Origin: Hymenobacter sublimis
Lineage (GTDB): Bacteria; Bacteroidota; Bacteroidia; Cytophagales; Hymenobacteraceae
Length of the DNA stretch: 64,000 bases
Assembly (NCBI RefSeq): GCF_023101345.1
Contig: NZ_CP095848.1
Location: forward strand, 681,501-745,500
Direction of reading: 5' to 3'
The notes under the pieces are model-generated. The model searched no databases. It had not been told where the DNA came from and saw nothing but the letters and a program-made list of their open reading frames with translations. This document shows positions 1 through 8,687 of the stretch, one piece after another. Both the position numbers and the translations under genes were made by a program. Numbering within the stretch: the stretch's first letter is position 1; the number at the start of each line of letters is the position of its first letter.

Positions 1-2559
1 GCCTACGCCCCCAATCATGGCAGCCGTCTGGTCGTGCACGGTGCCTTGCAGCAGGGTGCGCCGGAAGTAGGTGTCGTTTTCCGTGGGCGCGATGCACGAC
101 TTCGGAAATTTCGCCAGCGGATTGTAGGTCATGGTGCCCAGGCCCAGGGGCTGGTAAAAATTCTTCTGCAAGAACTGCTCAATGGGCTGCTGGAGCACTT
201 TCTCCGCTACCCGCTTCAGAATGATGAAGCTTAGGTCAGAATACTCCACTGGGTACTTGCCCTTGACCTTGGGTAGGAGGGAGGAACGCTGTACCCACGC
301 CCACACGGAATCCTCGGAAGTAGAGATGCTGTAGAGCTGCGGGGTTACTTCCTGCGAAAACTGCGGCGACTCAATGCTGGCGTAGAACGTAGGCTTGGGC
401 CCGGATTTGGTGATGGTCCGTTCCCAGGTAGGAATGCCCGGCTTGAGACCAGCCTGGTGCATGAGTACCTCCCGCACCGTCATGTCCCTCTTGTTGGTGC
501 TTTTCAGCTCGGGCAGGTAACCGGCTACCTTTTCGTCGAGGTTAAGTTTGCCCTGATCCTTGAGGTACATGATGGCTTGCAGGGTGCCTGCTACCTTCGT
601 TACGGAAGCCAAATCGTAGAGCGTGCTGCTATTGACGGGCTGCGACTTGTCGTAGGTGCAGTAGCCGTAGCTTTTGTCGAACACCACCATGCCATCTTTG
701 GCCACCAGCACTTGGCAGCCGGGCGCGGCGGCGTAGGCTACCGCTTCTAGGGCCACATTGTCAATCTGGGACAGGATGCGGGAGTCGAGGCCAGCTTCCT
801 CGGGCGTGCCGTAGCGCAGGCGGCGGAAGTCGGGGGTAGGCAGGCCCATACCAGCTTTTAGGTTCTCAGACACCGTGACGGGCAGGCGGCCTTTGGCTGG
901 CAGCGCCCCAAATAGCACCTGCGGGACCACCAGCTGGGAAGCGTAATTGTCCTCGTAGCCGCACACTAAGTTGCGGCTGCCTTCTAAAAACTTCAGGGCG
1001 TAGGCGTTGCCAAAGGCTACCACTACCGTCTTGATGCGCTTATTGGCCTGCAGCTCCTTCAGGAACTTCAGGGCGCCCTCCCCAATACCGTAGTTGTGGG
1101 TGGGCGTGTTGTTCATGTTGTGTAGGCTGACCACTACCACGTTGTAGGGCGTCAGGCTGCCGGCAATACGGGCGAAGGTCGAGTCGACGGCGTACCGGTT
1201 GGGCACGGCGTACACCGGGCCGTTCTGGTACTTGCCCATAATTTCCTTGTAGGTAGCCGCATCTGAGCCAATGGTTACCGAGGCAATGCGCAAGGTGTCC
1301 AAGCGGTGGAAGGGGAGCAGGTCGTCCTCGTTTTTCACTACCGTGGTGGCGTGCTCGTAAATCTGCTGCTGCACCATGCGGCTTAAAGGCCGGTTCAGGT
1401 TGGTCATCAGATTGGGCACGTCGATGGGCTGGTAGCGGTTCAGGCCCGCCCAGTATTTGGCCCGGAGCATTTTGCGCACCCGCAGGTCAATGTCGGCCTG
1501 GTCAATTTTACCGGCCTCAATCGTTTCCTTGATTTTCTGCACGGCCATGGGCACGTCCTCCGGAAACAAGAGCACGTCGTTGCCGGCGGCCAACGCCAAG
1601 GCATCCAGCTCGCCGGGCTTATACAGGCTCGACACGCTCTTCATGTTCAAGGCATCCGTGAACACGAGGCCCCGGTAGTTCATCTTCTCCTTGAGCAGCC
1701 CCGTTACCAGGTTCTTGGAAATGGTAGCCGACAGGGTACGCACTGTATCGAACAGCGGCATGTACAAGTGCCCCACCATCACGCCCATCACGCCCTGGTC
1801 AATGGCCTTCTGGAACGGGTACAGATCCACGTTCATCAGCCGGGCCAGGTCGGAGTTGATAACGGGCAGGGCCACGTGCGAGTCCACGTCGGTGTCGCCG
1901 TGGCCGGGAAAATGCTTCACCACAGCCAGCACCCCGTGGTCCTGCAGGCCCCGGATGTAGCTCACGCCGCGCTTGGCTACCTGCTCCTTGTTTTCGCCGA
2001 AGGAGCGGTTGCCAATCACCGGGTTATCGGGGTTGGAGTTAACGTCGATGACGGGCGAAAAGCTCACGTGCACGCCCAACGTCTTCATCTTCAGGGCAAT
2101 TTCGCGGCCCATCTGGTACACGTACTGGTCGTCGTCCATGGCGCCCAGGGTCATACCTTTGGCAAAGTGCATGGAGGAATCCAGACGCATATCCAGGCCC
2201 CACTCGGCGTCCATGGCCACCAGCAGCGGCACTTTGGCGGCGGCTTGGTACCGGTTGGTGAGGTTGGCCTGCCGCCGCGGGCCGCCCTGCAGGAACATCA
2301 GCCCCCCAATGTTATAGTTCTTGATCAGGAACTCCGTGTACTGCGTGTGCTTGCGGTCCTTGTTGGAGTAGGCCGCCACCATAAATAGCTGCCCGAGGCG
2401 CTGATCCGGAGTAAGCGAATTGAATACGCTGTCGACCCAATTTTGCTCGGCCACGGACATGGGCCGCGCGCCTTCCTCGCGCGGGGTCGCTGAGGAAATA
2501 AGCAGACCCGTAATGGCCAGTACTAGCAGGAATATTCCAATCCGAAAGTCTTTGAGCAT
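1..2559 (-). CDS. GH3 beta-N-acetylglucosaminidase-like / serine beta-lactamase-fold fusion, 3' end outside window
   Basis: The start codon is at 2559 and the frame stays open to base 1, so at least 853 residues are present and the C-terminus is missing. A hydrophobic N-terminal segment (about residues 5-22) indicates export or membrane anchoring. The first half is a GH3 domain of the NagZ type, with KHFPGHGDT near residue 214 and the nucleophile motif FTDALNM near 301. The second half is a class C beta-lactamase/penicillin-binding fold, with SVTK (the SxxK motif) near 652 and YSDLSF near 770 as the second motif. This two-enzyme fusion is common in Bacteroidota and is thought to act on peptidoglycan or its fragments in the periplasm. 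The substrate of the esterase-like half is not known from sequence. The gene is divergent from mutL. Confidence 0.9.
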   Translation of the reverse strand, partial: MLKDFRIGIFLLVLAITGLLISSATPREEGARPMSVAEQNWVDSVFNSLTPDQRLGQLFMVAAYSNKDRKHTQYTEFLIKNYNIGGLMFLQGGPRRQANLTNRYQAAAKVPLLVAMDAEWGLDMRLDSSMHFAKGMTLGAMDDDQYVYQMGREIALKMKTLGVHVSFSPVIDVNSNPDNPVIGNRSFGENKEQVAKRGVSYIRGLQDHGVLAVVKHFPGHGDTDVDSHVALPVINSDLARLMNVDLYPFQKAIDQGVMGVMVGHLYMPLFDTVRTLSATISKNLVTGLLKEKMNYRGLVFTDALNMKSVSSLYKPGELDALALAAGNDVLLFPEDVPMAVQKIKETIEAGKIDQADIDLRVRKMLRAKYWAGLNRYQPIDVPNLMTNLNRPLSRMVQQQIYEHATTVVKNEDDLLPFHRLDTLRIASVTIGSDAATYKEIMGKYQNGPVYAVPNRYAVDSTFARIAGSLTPYNVVVVSLHNMNNTPTHNYGIGEGALKFLKELQANKRIKTVVVAFGNAYALKFLEGSRNLVCGYEDNYASQLVVPQVLFGALPAKGRLPVTVSENLKAGMGLPTPDFRRLRYGTPEEAGLDSRILSQIDNVALEAVAYAAAPGCQVLVAKDGMVVFDKSYGYCTYDKSQPVNSSTLYDLASVTKVAGTLQAIMYLKDQGKLNLDEKVAGYLPELKSTNKRDMTVREVLMHQAGLKPGIPTWERTITKSGPKPTFYASIESPQFSQEVTPQLYSISTSEDSVWAWVQRSSLLPKVKGKYPVEYSDLSFIILKRVAEKVLQQPIEQFLQKNFYQPLGLGTMTYNPLAKFPKSCIAPTENDTYFRRTLLQGTVHDQTAAMIGGVG

Positions 2560-2877
2560 CGGCTCCGGTCGTTCGTGCTGAGGGGTGATAGGTAAGAGGA
2601 AGGCGAGGTGAAAAGCCCTACTTTTGCGGTTCCAAAAACGGTGCCGGCTACTGAGGTAGGCCACGCTACGGGCCGCTCATGCTGGCCTTTGCCTTGTTGC
2701 CTTCCTCACCTTCCAACGCACAAGACGGGTAATACGTCTCACGCTGCACACACAAAAGTTGGCCGCAAACTTACGGATAATTTCCCGACGCTGGTTGTTA
2801 TCAGGCCGATAGCACCGCGGGAGGGCCCGGAAGCGGGACCGGTTTTTTCGTTGATTTTGCCTTGATTTTGATAGTAT
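2560..2877. other. Divergent intergenic region between the GH3 fusion and mutL
   Basis: These 318 bases hold no convincing gene. A TACTTTTG box at 2619-2626 (plus) and a TAAGTTTG box read on the minus strand at 2766-2773 both match the Bacteroidota -7 consensus TAnnTTTG, so this could be a divergent promoter region with long leaders. A weak GC-rich hairpin followed by a run of T lies around 2824-2851. All of these are pattern matches only. Confidence 0.3.
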
Positions 2878-4932
2878 ATGGCCGATATTATTCAGCTGCT
2901 ACCCGAGTATTTAGCCAACCAGATTGCCGCCGGCGAGGTAGTACAGCGGCCCGCTTCGGCGGTGAAAGAACTGCTCGAAAACGCCGTGGATGCTGGCGCT
3001 ACCCAGGTGCAGCTCATCGTGAAGGAAGCGGGCAAGCAGCTGGTGCAGGTAGTCGATAACGGCTCGGGCATGAGCCCGACGGACGCGCGCATGAGCCTGG
3101 AGCGCCATGCCACCAGTAAAATTCGCACTACCGACGACCTGTTCCGCATCCGCACCCTGGGTTTCCGGGGCGAGGCCCTGGCTTCTATTGCCGCCGTGGC
3201 CCAGGTAGAAATCCGGACCAAGCAGCGCGACCAGGATACCGGTTCCTTGCTGCTGGTGGAAGGCTCGCAGGTGAGCAGCCAGCAGCCCGTAGCCTGCCCC
3301 GACGGCACCAGCATCAGCGTTAAGAATCTGTTTTTTAACGTGCCAGCCCGTCGCAACTTCCTCAAGAGCAATGCGGTGGAAATGCGCCACATTCTCGACG
3401 AGTTTCAGCACGTAGCCCTGGCCAATCCGCAGATCAGCTTCTCACTGTTTCAGAACGACCTGGAAGTGTTCAACCTACCGGCCGGCAAGCTCAGTCAGCG
3501 CATTGTGAGTTTGCTGGGCAATGGTTACAAGGAACAGCTGGCGCAGGTAGAGGAAGTAACGCCGTTTATCAGCGTGAAGGGCTTTATCGGCAAACCGGAG
3601 TCAGCCAAAAAAAGCCGGGGCGACCAGTTTTTCTTCGTTAATAACCGCTTCATCCGCTCGGCCTACCTGAATCACGCCGTACTGGCAGCCTATGAGGGCC
3701 TGTTGCCCAAGGACACGCATCCGTTCTACGTGCTGTTCCTGGAGCTCGACCCCAAGGCCATTGACATTAACGTGCACCCCACCAAAACGGAAATCAAGTT
3801 CGAGGACGAGAAGACCGTGTACGCCATTGTGCGAGCCGCTGTAAAGCAAAGCCTAGGCTTGCATAACATGGCTCCTTCCCTGGATTTTGATGGCGACGTG
3901 AATTTTGCCCCTATTCAGCCCCTGCGCCTTTCGGGCCAGGAGCGCAACCCCTTCGCCGACGATTTCAAGCCCGATGCCCTGGCTTCGGCGGCGGCTCGGG
4001 CGGCGGGCAGCCCGGCTACCTCCAAGGAAAAAACGCCCCGCTCCGATGCCTACGAGCGGCAGCTACCGCCCCGGCCTACCGAGCAAGCCAAGCGGGAGCT
4101 AGAAGATTTCTACAAGAGCTTAAGCCAAATTAGTGTGCCCGACGTGGAGCACGAGGCCACGGCGGCGGGAGTGCCCGTACCCTCCGCCGCGGCCGTAGGG
4201 CCTCGCCCGGCGGCGCCCGAATTGCCGACGGAAGCCACGGCCGCGCCAGCTCCGGAACTACCGGCTGCCGCTGCCTTTGCTACTCCGCCCGCGCTGGTAG
4301 AACCTATAGCGGCCCCGGTTACGGCAACCCCCGAGTTGCCCCTGCGTGAGTCGTCCACGGGGCCGGGCAACAAGGTCCTGCAGCTGCACCAGCAGTACTT
4401 GTTGGTGCCCGTGAAGTCAGGCATGATGCTGATTGACCAGGTAGCGGCGCGGGAGCGAATTCTGTTTGAGCAGTACGCCCAGAACCTGGAGCGCGACACC
4501 AGCGCCTCCCAGACCCTGCTGTTTCCGCGCACCATCACCTTCACGCCCCAGGACTTCGCCATTCTGCGGGAGGTAGAAGAACCCCTGCGGGCCTTGGGCT
4601 TCCGCTTCACCGATTTCGGCAAGCATACCATTGCCGTGGAGGGTATTCCGGCCGATGTGCCCGCCCGCGACGAGAAAGAGCTGCTGGAGGGCCTCATTGA
4701 GCAGTTCCGTACCCACGCCGGCCCCATGAAGCTGGACCGCCGCGAGCAGATGGCCCGGGTACTGGCCCGGCGCGTGGCGGCCACGGCGGCCGGCGCCCGC
4801 CTCTCGGAGCTGGAAATGACTACCCTGGTTGACAAGCTCTTCGCCTGTCAGGTGCCCAACTACACCCCCGATGGCCGCCGCACCATTGTACTGCTAGAGC
4901 TGGGCCAGGTGCAGGAGCTGTTCCGCCGGTAG
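2878..4932 (+). CDS. mutL: DNA mismatch repair protein MutL
   Basis: 684 residues. The N-terminal GHKL ATPase shows the expected ELLENAVDAGA (Bergerat N-box, near 33), DNGSGM (near 60) and GFRGEALASIAAVA (near 97), followed by the MutL S5-like transducer domain. A long Pro/Ala-rich linker (about 350-490) leads to the C-terminal dimerisation domain. In mismatch repair MutL couples MutS recognition to strand removal. The endonuclease motif DQHAxxExxxxE is degenerate here (DQVAARERILFE near 520) and the CPHGRP-type motif is replaced by TPDGRR (near 662), so the C-terminal nuclease is probably inactive. The ATG at 2878 begins directly before the conserved IIQLLP segment. Confidence 0.96.
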   Translation: MADIIQLLPEYLANQIAAGEVVQRPASAVKELLENAVDAGATQVQLIVKEAGKQLVQVVDNGSGMSPTDARMSLERHATSKIRTTDDLFRIRTLGFRGEALASIAAVAQVEIRTKQRDQDTGSLLLVEGSQVSSQQPVACPDGTSISVKNLFFNVPARRNFLKSNAVEMRHILDEFQHVALANPQISFSLFQNDLEVFNLPAGKLSQRIVSLLGNGYKEQLAQVEEVTPFISVKGFIGKPESAKKSRGDQFFFVNNRFIRSAYLNHAVLAAYEGLLPKDTHPFYVLFLELDPKAIDINVHPTKTEIKFEDEKTVYAIVRAAVKQSLGLHNMAPSLDFDGDVNFAPIQPLRLSGQERNPFADDFKPDALASAAARAAGSPATSKEKTPRSDAYERQLPPRPTEQAKRELEDFYKSLSQISVPDVEHEATAAGVPVPSAAAVGPRPAAPELPTEATAAPAPELPAAAAFATPPALVEPIAAPVTATPELPLRESSTGPGNKVLQLHQQYLLVPVKSGMMLIDQVAARERILFEQYAQNLERDTSASQTLLFPRTITFTPQDFAILREVEEPLRALGFRFTDFGKHTIAVEGIPADVPARDEKELLEGLIEQFRTHAGPMKLDRREQMARVLARRVAATAAGARLSELEMTTLVDKLFACQVPNYTPDGRRTIVLLELGQVQELFRR

Positions 4933-5044
4933 CTGAAAAGCGCGGTGAGCTGGTATAGCCGTGTTGGCGCCACTTACGTAGTTTCTTTGCCGTCGGAGCC
5001 TGGGTTCTGCCCTGCGCTTATTACTTCGTTCCAACCTGCCCTTC

Positions 5045-5830
5045 ATGTTCCAGCTTACCCCTGCGGTCCGCAACCTGCTTATCGCCAATGTGGCGGTGTT
5101 TTTTCTGAGTACCCTAGTGAGCAACCGCCTGCTTTTTCTGGCCTTGTATCCCATTGATAACCGGTTGTTCGGACCGTGGCAGTTTCTGACCCACATGTTC
5201 ATGCACGCCGACATTGGCCATATCTTCTCCAACATGCTGGGGCTGATGGCCCTGGGGCCTATGCTGGAGCAGCGGTGGGGGGCCAAGCGCTTCCTGACGT
5301 ACTGGCTGATTTGCGGGCTGGGGGCGGGCATGCTCTACAACGGCTTGCGCACCTACGAGCTGCGCCGGATGCAGCACGATACGGAGGTGTTTCGCCAGGA
5401 GCCCACCGACCTGCACCTGCAGGACTACGTGCAGCACAACGTGACGGAAAATCCCCAGGCCTACGACCCCATTATCAGCCAGTTGCACAAAACGCCCGAA
5501 GATCAGCAGTTAATCCAGGGGATACTGACGTCGATGGAGCAAGGCTACCAAGACAACCTACGTTACCCGATGCTGGGCGCCTCCGGGGCACTTTTCGGCA
5601 TTATGCTGGCCTTTGCCTTCTTCTTTCCCAATACCGAGCTGATGGTTTTCCCTATCCCCATTCCTATCAAAGCCAAGTATTTTGTACTGCTGTACGGGCT
5701 GTACGAGTTCTACTTTGGGGTGCACCGCGTACCGGGCGACAATGTGGCGCACTTTGCCCACTTGGGCGGAATGTTGGTTGGGCTCGTGGTGTTGCTGATT
5801 TGGCAGCGCAACCGCACCCGCCTGTACTAA
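5045..5830 (+). CDS. Rhomboid family intramembrane serine protease
   Basis: 261 residues with about six predicted membrane helices. Rhomboid hallmarks are present: HMFMHADIGHIFSN in helix 2 (residues about 50-63), the nucleophile motif GASGALFG (Ser near 179) and AHFAHLGG with the catalytic His near 238. A hydrophilic insert of roughly 80 residues (about 100-175) separates the N-terminal helices from the catalytic serine helix and is probably an extracytoplasmic or cytoplasmic loop. The enzyme would cleave transmembrane substrates within the inner membrane. Substrates cannot be inferred. It is followed on the same strand by a second, different rhomboid. Confidence 0.93.
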   Translation: MFQLTPAVRNLLIANVAVFFLSTLVSNRLLFLALYPIDNRLFGPWQFLTHMFMHADIGHIFSNMLGLMALGPMLEQRWGAKRFLTYWLICGLGAGMLYNGLRTYELRRMQHDTEVFRQEPTDLHLQDYVQHNVTENPQAYDPIISQLHKTPEDQQLIQGILTSMEQGYQDNLRYPMLGASGALFGIMLAFAFFFPNTELMVFPIPIPIKAKYFVLLYGLYEFYFGVHRVPGDNVAHFAHLGGMLVGLVVLLIWQRNRTRLY

Positions 5831-5939
5831 GTGTCAGGTGGTAGCAGGGGGCACGAAGCTTGCCTGAAAATTGTAGAAATTACCGCCCGGCGCCGGCGCG
5901 CTGTTACTGCACCGGTCTAGTTCCAAATCTGCCCTACCC

Positions 5940-6839
5940 ATGAGTATTGCCAACGACATCCGCACGGCCTTTAGTAAGCGGGACAATGCCCTGAACCAGC
6001 TGCTGCTGCTGAACGTGCTGGTGTTCATTGGCTTTATTCTACTGCGGACGGTGCTGTTCATCCTTACCAAGGACCGCAACGGGCACTTGCCGGTGCTTGA
6101 ATGGCTGGCCGTACCCTCAGTGCCCGGCACCTTGCTCACCCGCCCCTGGACGCTGCTCACCTACAGCTTCATCCACTTTGAGTTTCTGCATATCCTCTTT
6201 AACCTCCTGAACCTGTACTGGTTCGGGTCGCTGGTGCGCGAATACCTCGGCGACCGGCGCTTGGTGAGCTTATATGTGCTGGGAGCTTGTGCCGGGGCCA
6301 TCTTGTATGTGCTGGCGTTTAATTTGATTCCCGCCTTCCGCGATTCGCCGGCTATTCTGTACGGGGCCTCCGCCAGTGTAACGGCCGTTATTCTGGCCGC
6401 CGCTACCCTCCTACCCGACTATACATTCAGCATTATTCTGATTGGACCGGTCCGCATTAAGTACATAGCGGCCGTGGTGGTGCTGCTAAGTATTGCCGGC
6501 ATCAATGGGGGTAACCCGGGCGGCGAAATTGCTCACTTAGGCGGGGCTCTACTAGGCTTTCTATTCATTAAGCAGCTCCAAGCGGGCCGCGACCTGGGCC
6601 GACCCGTGCAAGCCGTCGGTGATTGGGTGACGCGGTTAGCTACCGGCCGGCCCAATCTGCGCGTGACGCGGGGCGGGGCCGCAACGGCCGCTCCCGCCGC
6701 GGCTGCACCCAAAAAAGGCGGACTGGCGAAACCAGAGCAAGACGAAATCGACCTCATCCTGGACAAAATTTCGCGCTCCGGCTATGAGAGTTTGTCGAAA
6801 GACGAGAAACAGAAACTGTTTCGAGCCAGCCAACGGTAG
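5940..6839 (+). CDS. Rhomboid family intramembrane serine protease with C-terminal tail domain
   Basis: 299 residues. The N-terminal two thirds are a rhomboid core: SFIHFEFLHILFN in helix 2, GASAS with the catalytic Ser near 143, and EIAHLGGALLG with the catalytic His near 199. The nucleophile motif is GASA rather than GASG. A soluble tail follows (about 215-299), Ala/Pro-rich and ending in a short helical segment around DEIDLILDKISRSGYESLS. That tail is the cytosolic C-terminal module common on Bacteroidota rhomboids. It lies 109 bases after the first rhomboid and is followed by a clear intrinsic terminator, so the pair is likely co-transcribed, possibly with mutL. Confidence 0.92.
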   Translation: MSIANDIRTAFSKRDNALNQLLLLNVLVFIGFILLRTVLFILTKDRNGHLPVLEWLAVPSVPGTLLTRPWTLLTYSFIHFEFLHILFNLLNLYWFGSLVREYLGDRRLVSLYVLGACAGAILYVLAFNLIPAFRDSPAILYGASASVTAVILAAATLLPDYTFSIILIGPVRIKYIAAVVVLLSIAGINGGNPGGEIAHLGGALLGFLFIKQLQAGRDLGRPVQAVGDWVTRLATGRPNLRVTRGGAATAAPAAAAPKKGGLAKPEQDEIDLILDKISRSGYESLSKDEKQKLFRASQR

Positions 6840-6860
6840 TGAAAGCAACTCCGCAATGTG

Positions 6861-6890
6861 GCCCACCGAAAAGTCGGTGGGCTTTTTTTA
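6861..6890 (+). terminator. Intrinsic terminator after the rhomboid pair
   Basis: A perfect 9-bp stem (GCCCACCGA / TCGGTGGGC) with a 4-base loop is followed by seven T residues. It ends the plus-strand rhomboid transcription unit and sits about 60 bases before the next start codon. Confidence 0.9.
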
Positions 6891-6948
6891 TGAGCCTAAG
6901 CTCAACAACAATGCTGCACACTCAAAACCCTTTGTGTATCTAGCGGCC

Positions 6949-7524
6949 ATGAAAGCATTCTACGTATTCCTCGTGCTGTTACTAACTAGCAGTGGCGCCT
7001 GCCTGGCGCAGAAAAGTGAGAAAGTATATGCCTATAACCGCCTGCCTCTCGTCGAGGGTAAGGTGGTGTATACTAATGTGATGCCGGTAGCTGACATCAG
7101 TCAGGCGGAGCTGTTCGCCCGGGCTCGGCAGTGGGCCAACAGCGTAGTAACCGGCAGTTCTGACACTACCCGCACGCGTGATGCCGCGGCCGGTACGCTG
7201 GTAGTACACGGCCTGTTGCAACAACCACCCATTGGGGCATTCAAGGACCCCAACAGCTACGCCTATACCTGCACTGTGCAGGTAAAAGATGGGAAGTACA
7301 AATATCGAATTGACCAGATTCAGTGGACGTCCAGCACGATGAATATCGGCGGACAGGTAGTGCACGGTCCAACTACTCATCCCATTGAGCACCTGTACAC
7401 TTTGCGGCAGAATTACTACGTGGAGGACCGGGCGAAATACCTCGACGAGCAGATTAAGCAGCTGATTAGCTCGCTGGACGGGGCCATGACCTACGGACGG
7501 GTAAACAAAACGGTTACCTGGTAA
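6949..7524 (+). CDS. Secreted DUF4468-type protein
   Basis: 191 residues from the ATG at 6949. This start is preferred over an upstream in-frame start because it gives a clean signal peptide (MKAFYVFLVLLLTSSGACLAQ), and the upstream region contains the terminator of the preceding unit. The mature part begins with YAYNRLPLVEGKVVYT and resembles DUF4468 proteins (TBP-like fold), which are exported and of unknown function in Bacteroidota. It ends just before a strong bidirectional terminator. No enzymatic motif is visible. Confidence 0.8.
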   Translation: MKAFYVFLVLLLTSSGACLAQKSEKVYAYNRLPLVEGKVVYTNVMPVADISQAELFARARQWANSVVTGSSDTTRTRDAAAGTLVVHGLLQQPPIGAFKDPNSYAYTCTVQVKDGKYKYRIDQIQWTSSTMNIGGQVVHGPTTHPIEHLYTLRQNYYVEDRAKYLDEQIKQLISSLDGAMTYGRVNKTVTW

Positions 7525-7538
7525 CCCTGTCCATACCA

Positions 7539-7580
7539 TACAAAATGGCCTTTCTACCGCAGTAGAAAGGCCATTTTGTA
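7539..7580. terminator. Bidirectional terminator between convergent genes
   Basis: An 18-bp perfect inverted repeat with a 6-base loop (7539-7556 / 7563-7580), ending in A/T-rich arms on both sides. It lies between the DUF4468 gene (plus) and mdh (minus) and can terminate both. Confidence 0.9.
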
Positions 7581-7599
7581 TTTCTTTTACTAGGGAGAA

Positions 7600-8541
7600 T
7601 TAAGCCGAAGCCTTGCTCATGTTGTCGAGGGCTTCCATTACTTCCTTCACGTGGCCGCGGGAGGTTTCCAGCAGAGCCTTTTCCTCGTCGTTCAGCTGCA
7701 GCTCGATAACTTTCTCGATGCCGTTGCGGCCGAGGATAACCGGAGCGCCCAGGTACACACCATTGATGCCATACTCGCCCTGCAGTTCAATGCACACGGG
7801 GAATACGCGGCGCTGGTCGCGCACAATGGCTTCTACCATTTGAGCAGCCGCGGCGCCGGGAGCATACCAAGCTGATGTTCCCATCAGTTTCACCAGCTCA
7901 CCGCCACCTACGGCCGTGCGCTGCACAATGGCGTCCAGTTCAGCTTTGCCAATCAGTTCTGTAACCGGAATGCCACCTACCGTGGTGTAGCGGGGCAGGG
8001 GAACCATGGTGTCGCCGTGGCCACCCATGAGCACCGCCTGAATGTCTTTGGGGCTTACGTTGAGGGCCTCGGCCAGGAAGGCGCGGTAACGGGCCGTATC
8101 CAGGATGCCAGCCATGCCGAACACCTTCTCACGGGGCAGACCCGAGGTGAGGTGGGCCTGGTAGGTCATCACGTCCAGTGGGTTCGAAACGACGATGATG
8201 ATGGCGTTGGGCGAGTATTTTACTACCTGCTCGGTTACCGTTTTCACGATGCCGGCATTGGTCGAAATCAGGTCGTCGCGGCTCATGCCGGGCTTGCGGG
8301 GCAGGCCGGAGGTAATTACTACCACATCCGAATCGGCGGTGCGGGCGTAGTCACCGGTGACGCCTACGGTGCGGGAATCGTAGCCGATAATGGGGGCTTT
8401 CTGCCAGATGTCGAGGGCTTTGCCTTCGGCGAAGCCCTCCTTGATGTCAACCAGCACAATTTCGTTGGCAATTTCGCGGGTGGCCAGTACATCGGCGCAG
8501 GTTGCCCCTACGTTGCCGGCTCCAACTACGGTAACTTTCAT
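7600..8541 (-). CDS. mdh: Malate dehydrogenase, LDH-like type
   Basis: 313 residues from the ATG at 8541, chosen because it gives MKVTVVGAGNVGATCAD, the canonical start with the Rossmann GxGxxG. A longer in-frame extension upstream has no family similarity. The NAD-binding half is followed by the active-site loop, with the substrate Arg in SGLPRKPGMSRDDL and the catalytic His in MGGHGDTMVPL. The length and the GLPR motif fit the LDH-like malate dehydrogenases used in the TCA cycle by Bacteroidota. It converts malate and NAD+ to oxaloacetate and NADH in the cytosol. Confidence 0.96.
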   Translation of the reverse strand: MKVTVVGAGNVGATCADVLATREIANEIVLVDIKEGFAEGKALDIWQKAPIIGYDSRTVGVTGDYARTADSDVVVITSGLPRKPGMSRDDLISTNAGIVKTVTEQVVKYSPNAIIIVVSNPLDVMTYQAHLTSGLPREKVFGMAGILDTARYRAFLAEALNVSPKDIQAVLMGGHGDTMVPLPRYTTVGGIPVTELIGKAELDAIVQRTAVGGGELVKLMGTSAWYAPGAAAAQMVEAIVRDQRRVFPVCIELQGEYGINGVYLGAPVILGRNGIEKVIELQLNDEEKALLETSRGHVKEVMEALDNMSKASA

Positions 8542-8687
8542 TGGGTGAGGAATTGGGTGTGAACTATGGGATGAGGTCGTAAAGCTAACCCAAAACGCTT
8601 TCTGGCAAACCCAAAAAGGCGAAACTTCGCTCGGGCCGCCCATCTGATTCCCTTGGCTGCAAGTTTGCCCAGCTGCAAAGCGGGGCA

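Noticed and set aside
1768-2388. His/Val-rich plus-strand open frame opposite the GH3 domain
   Set aside because: Shadow of the GH3 coding strand; the His/Val bias arises from the complement of common codons.
2608-2865. Possible small gene between the GH3 fusion and mutL
   Set aside because: No signal, no recognisable motif, no good start context. Treated as intergenic leader.
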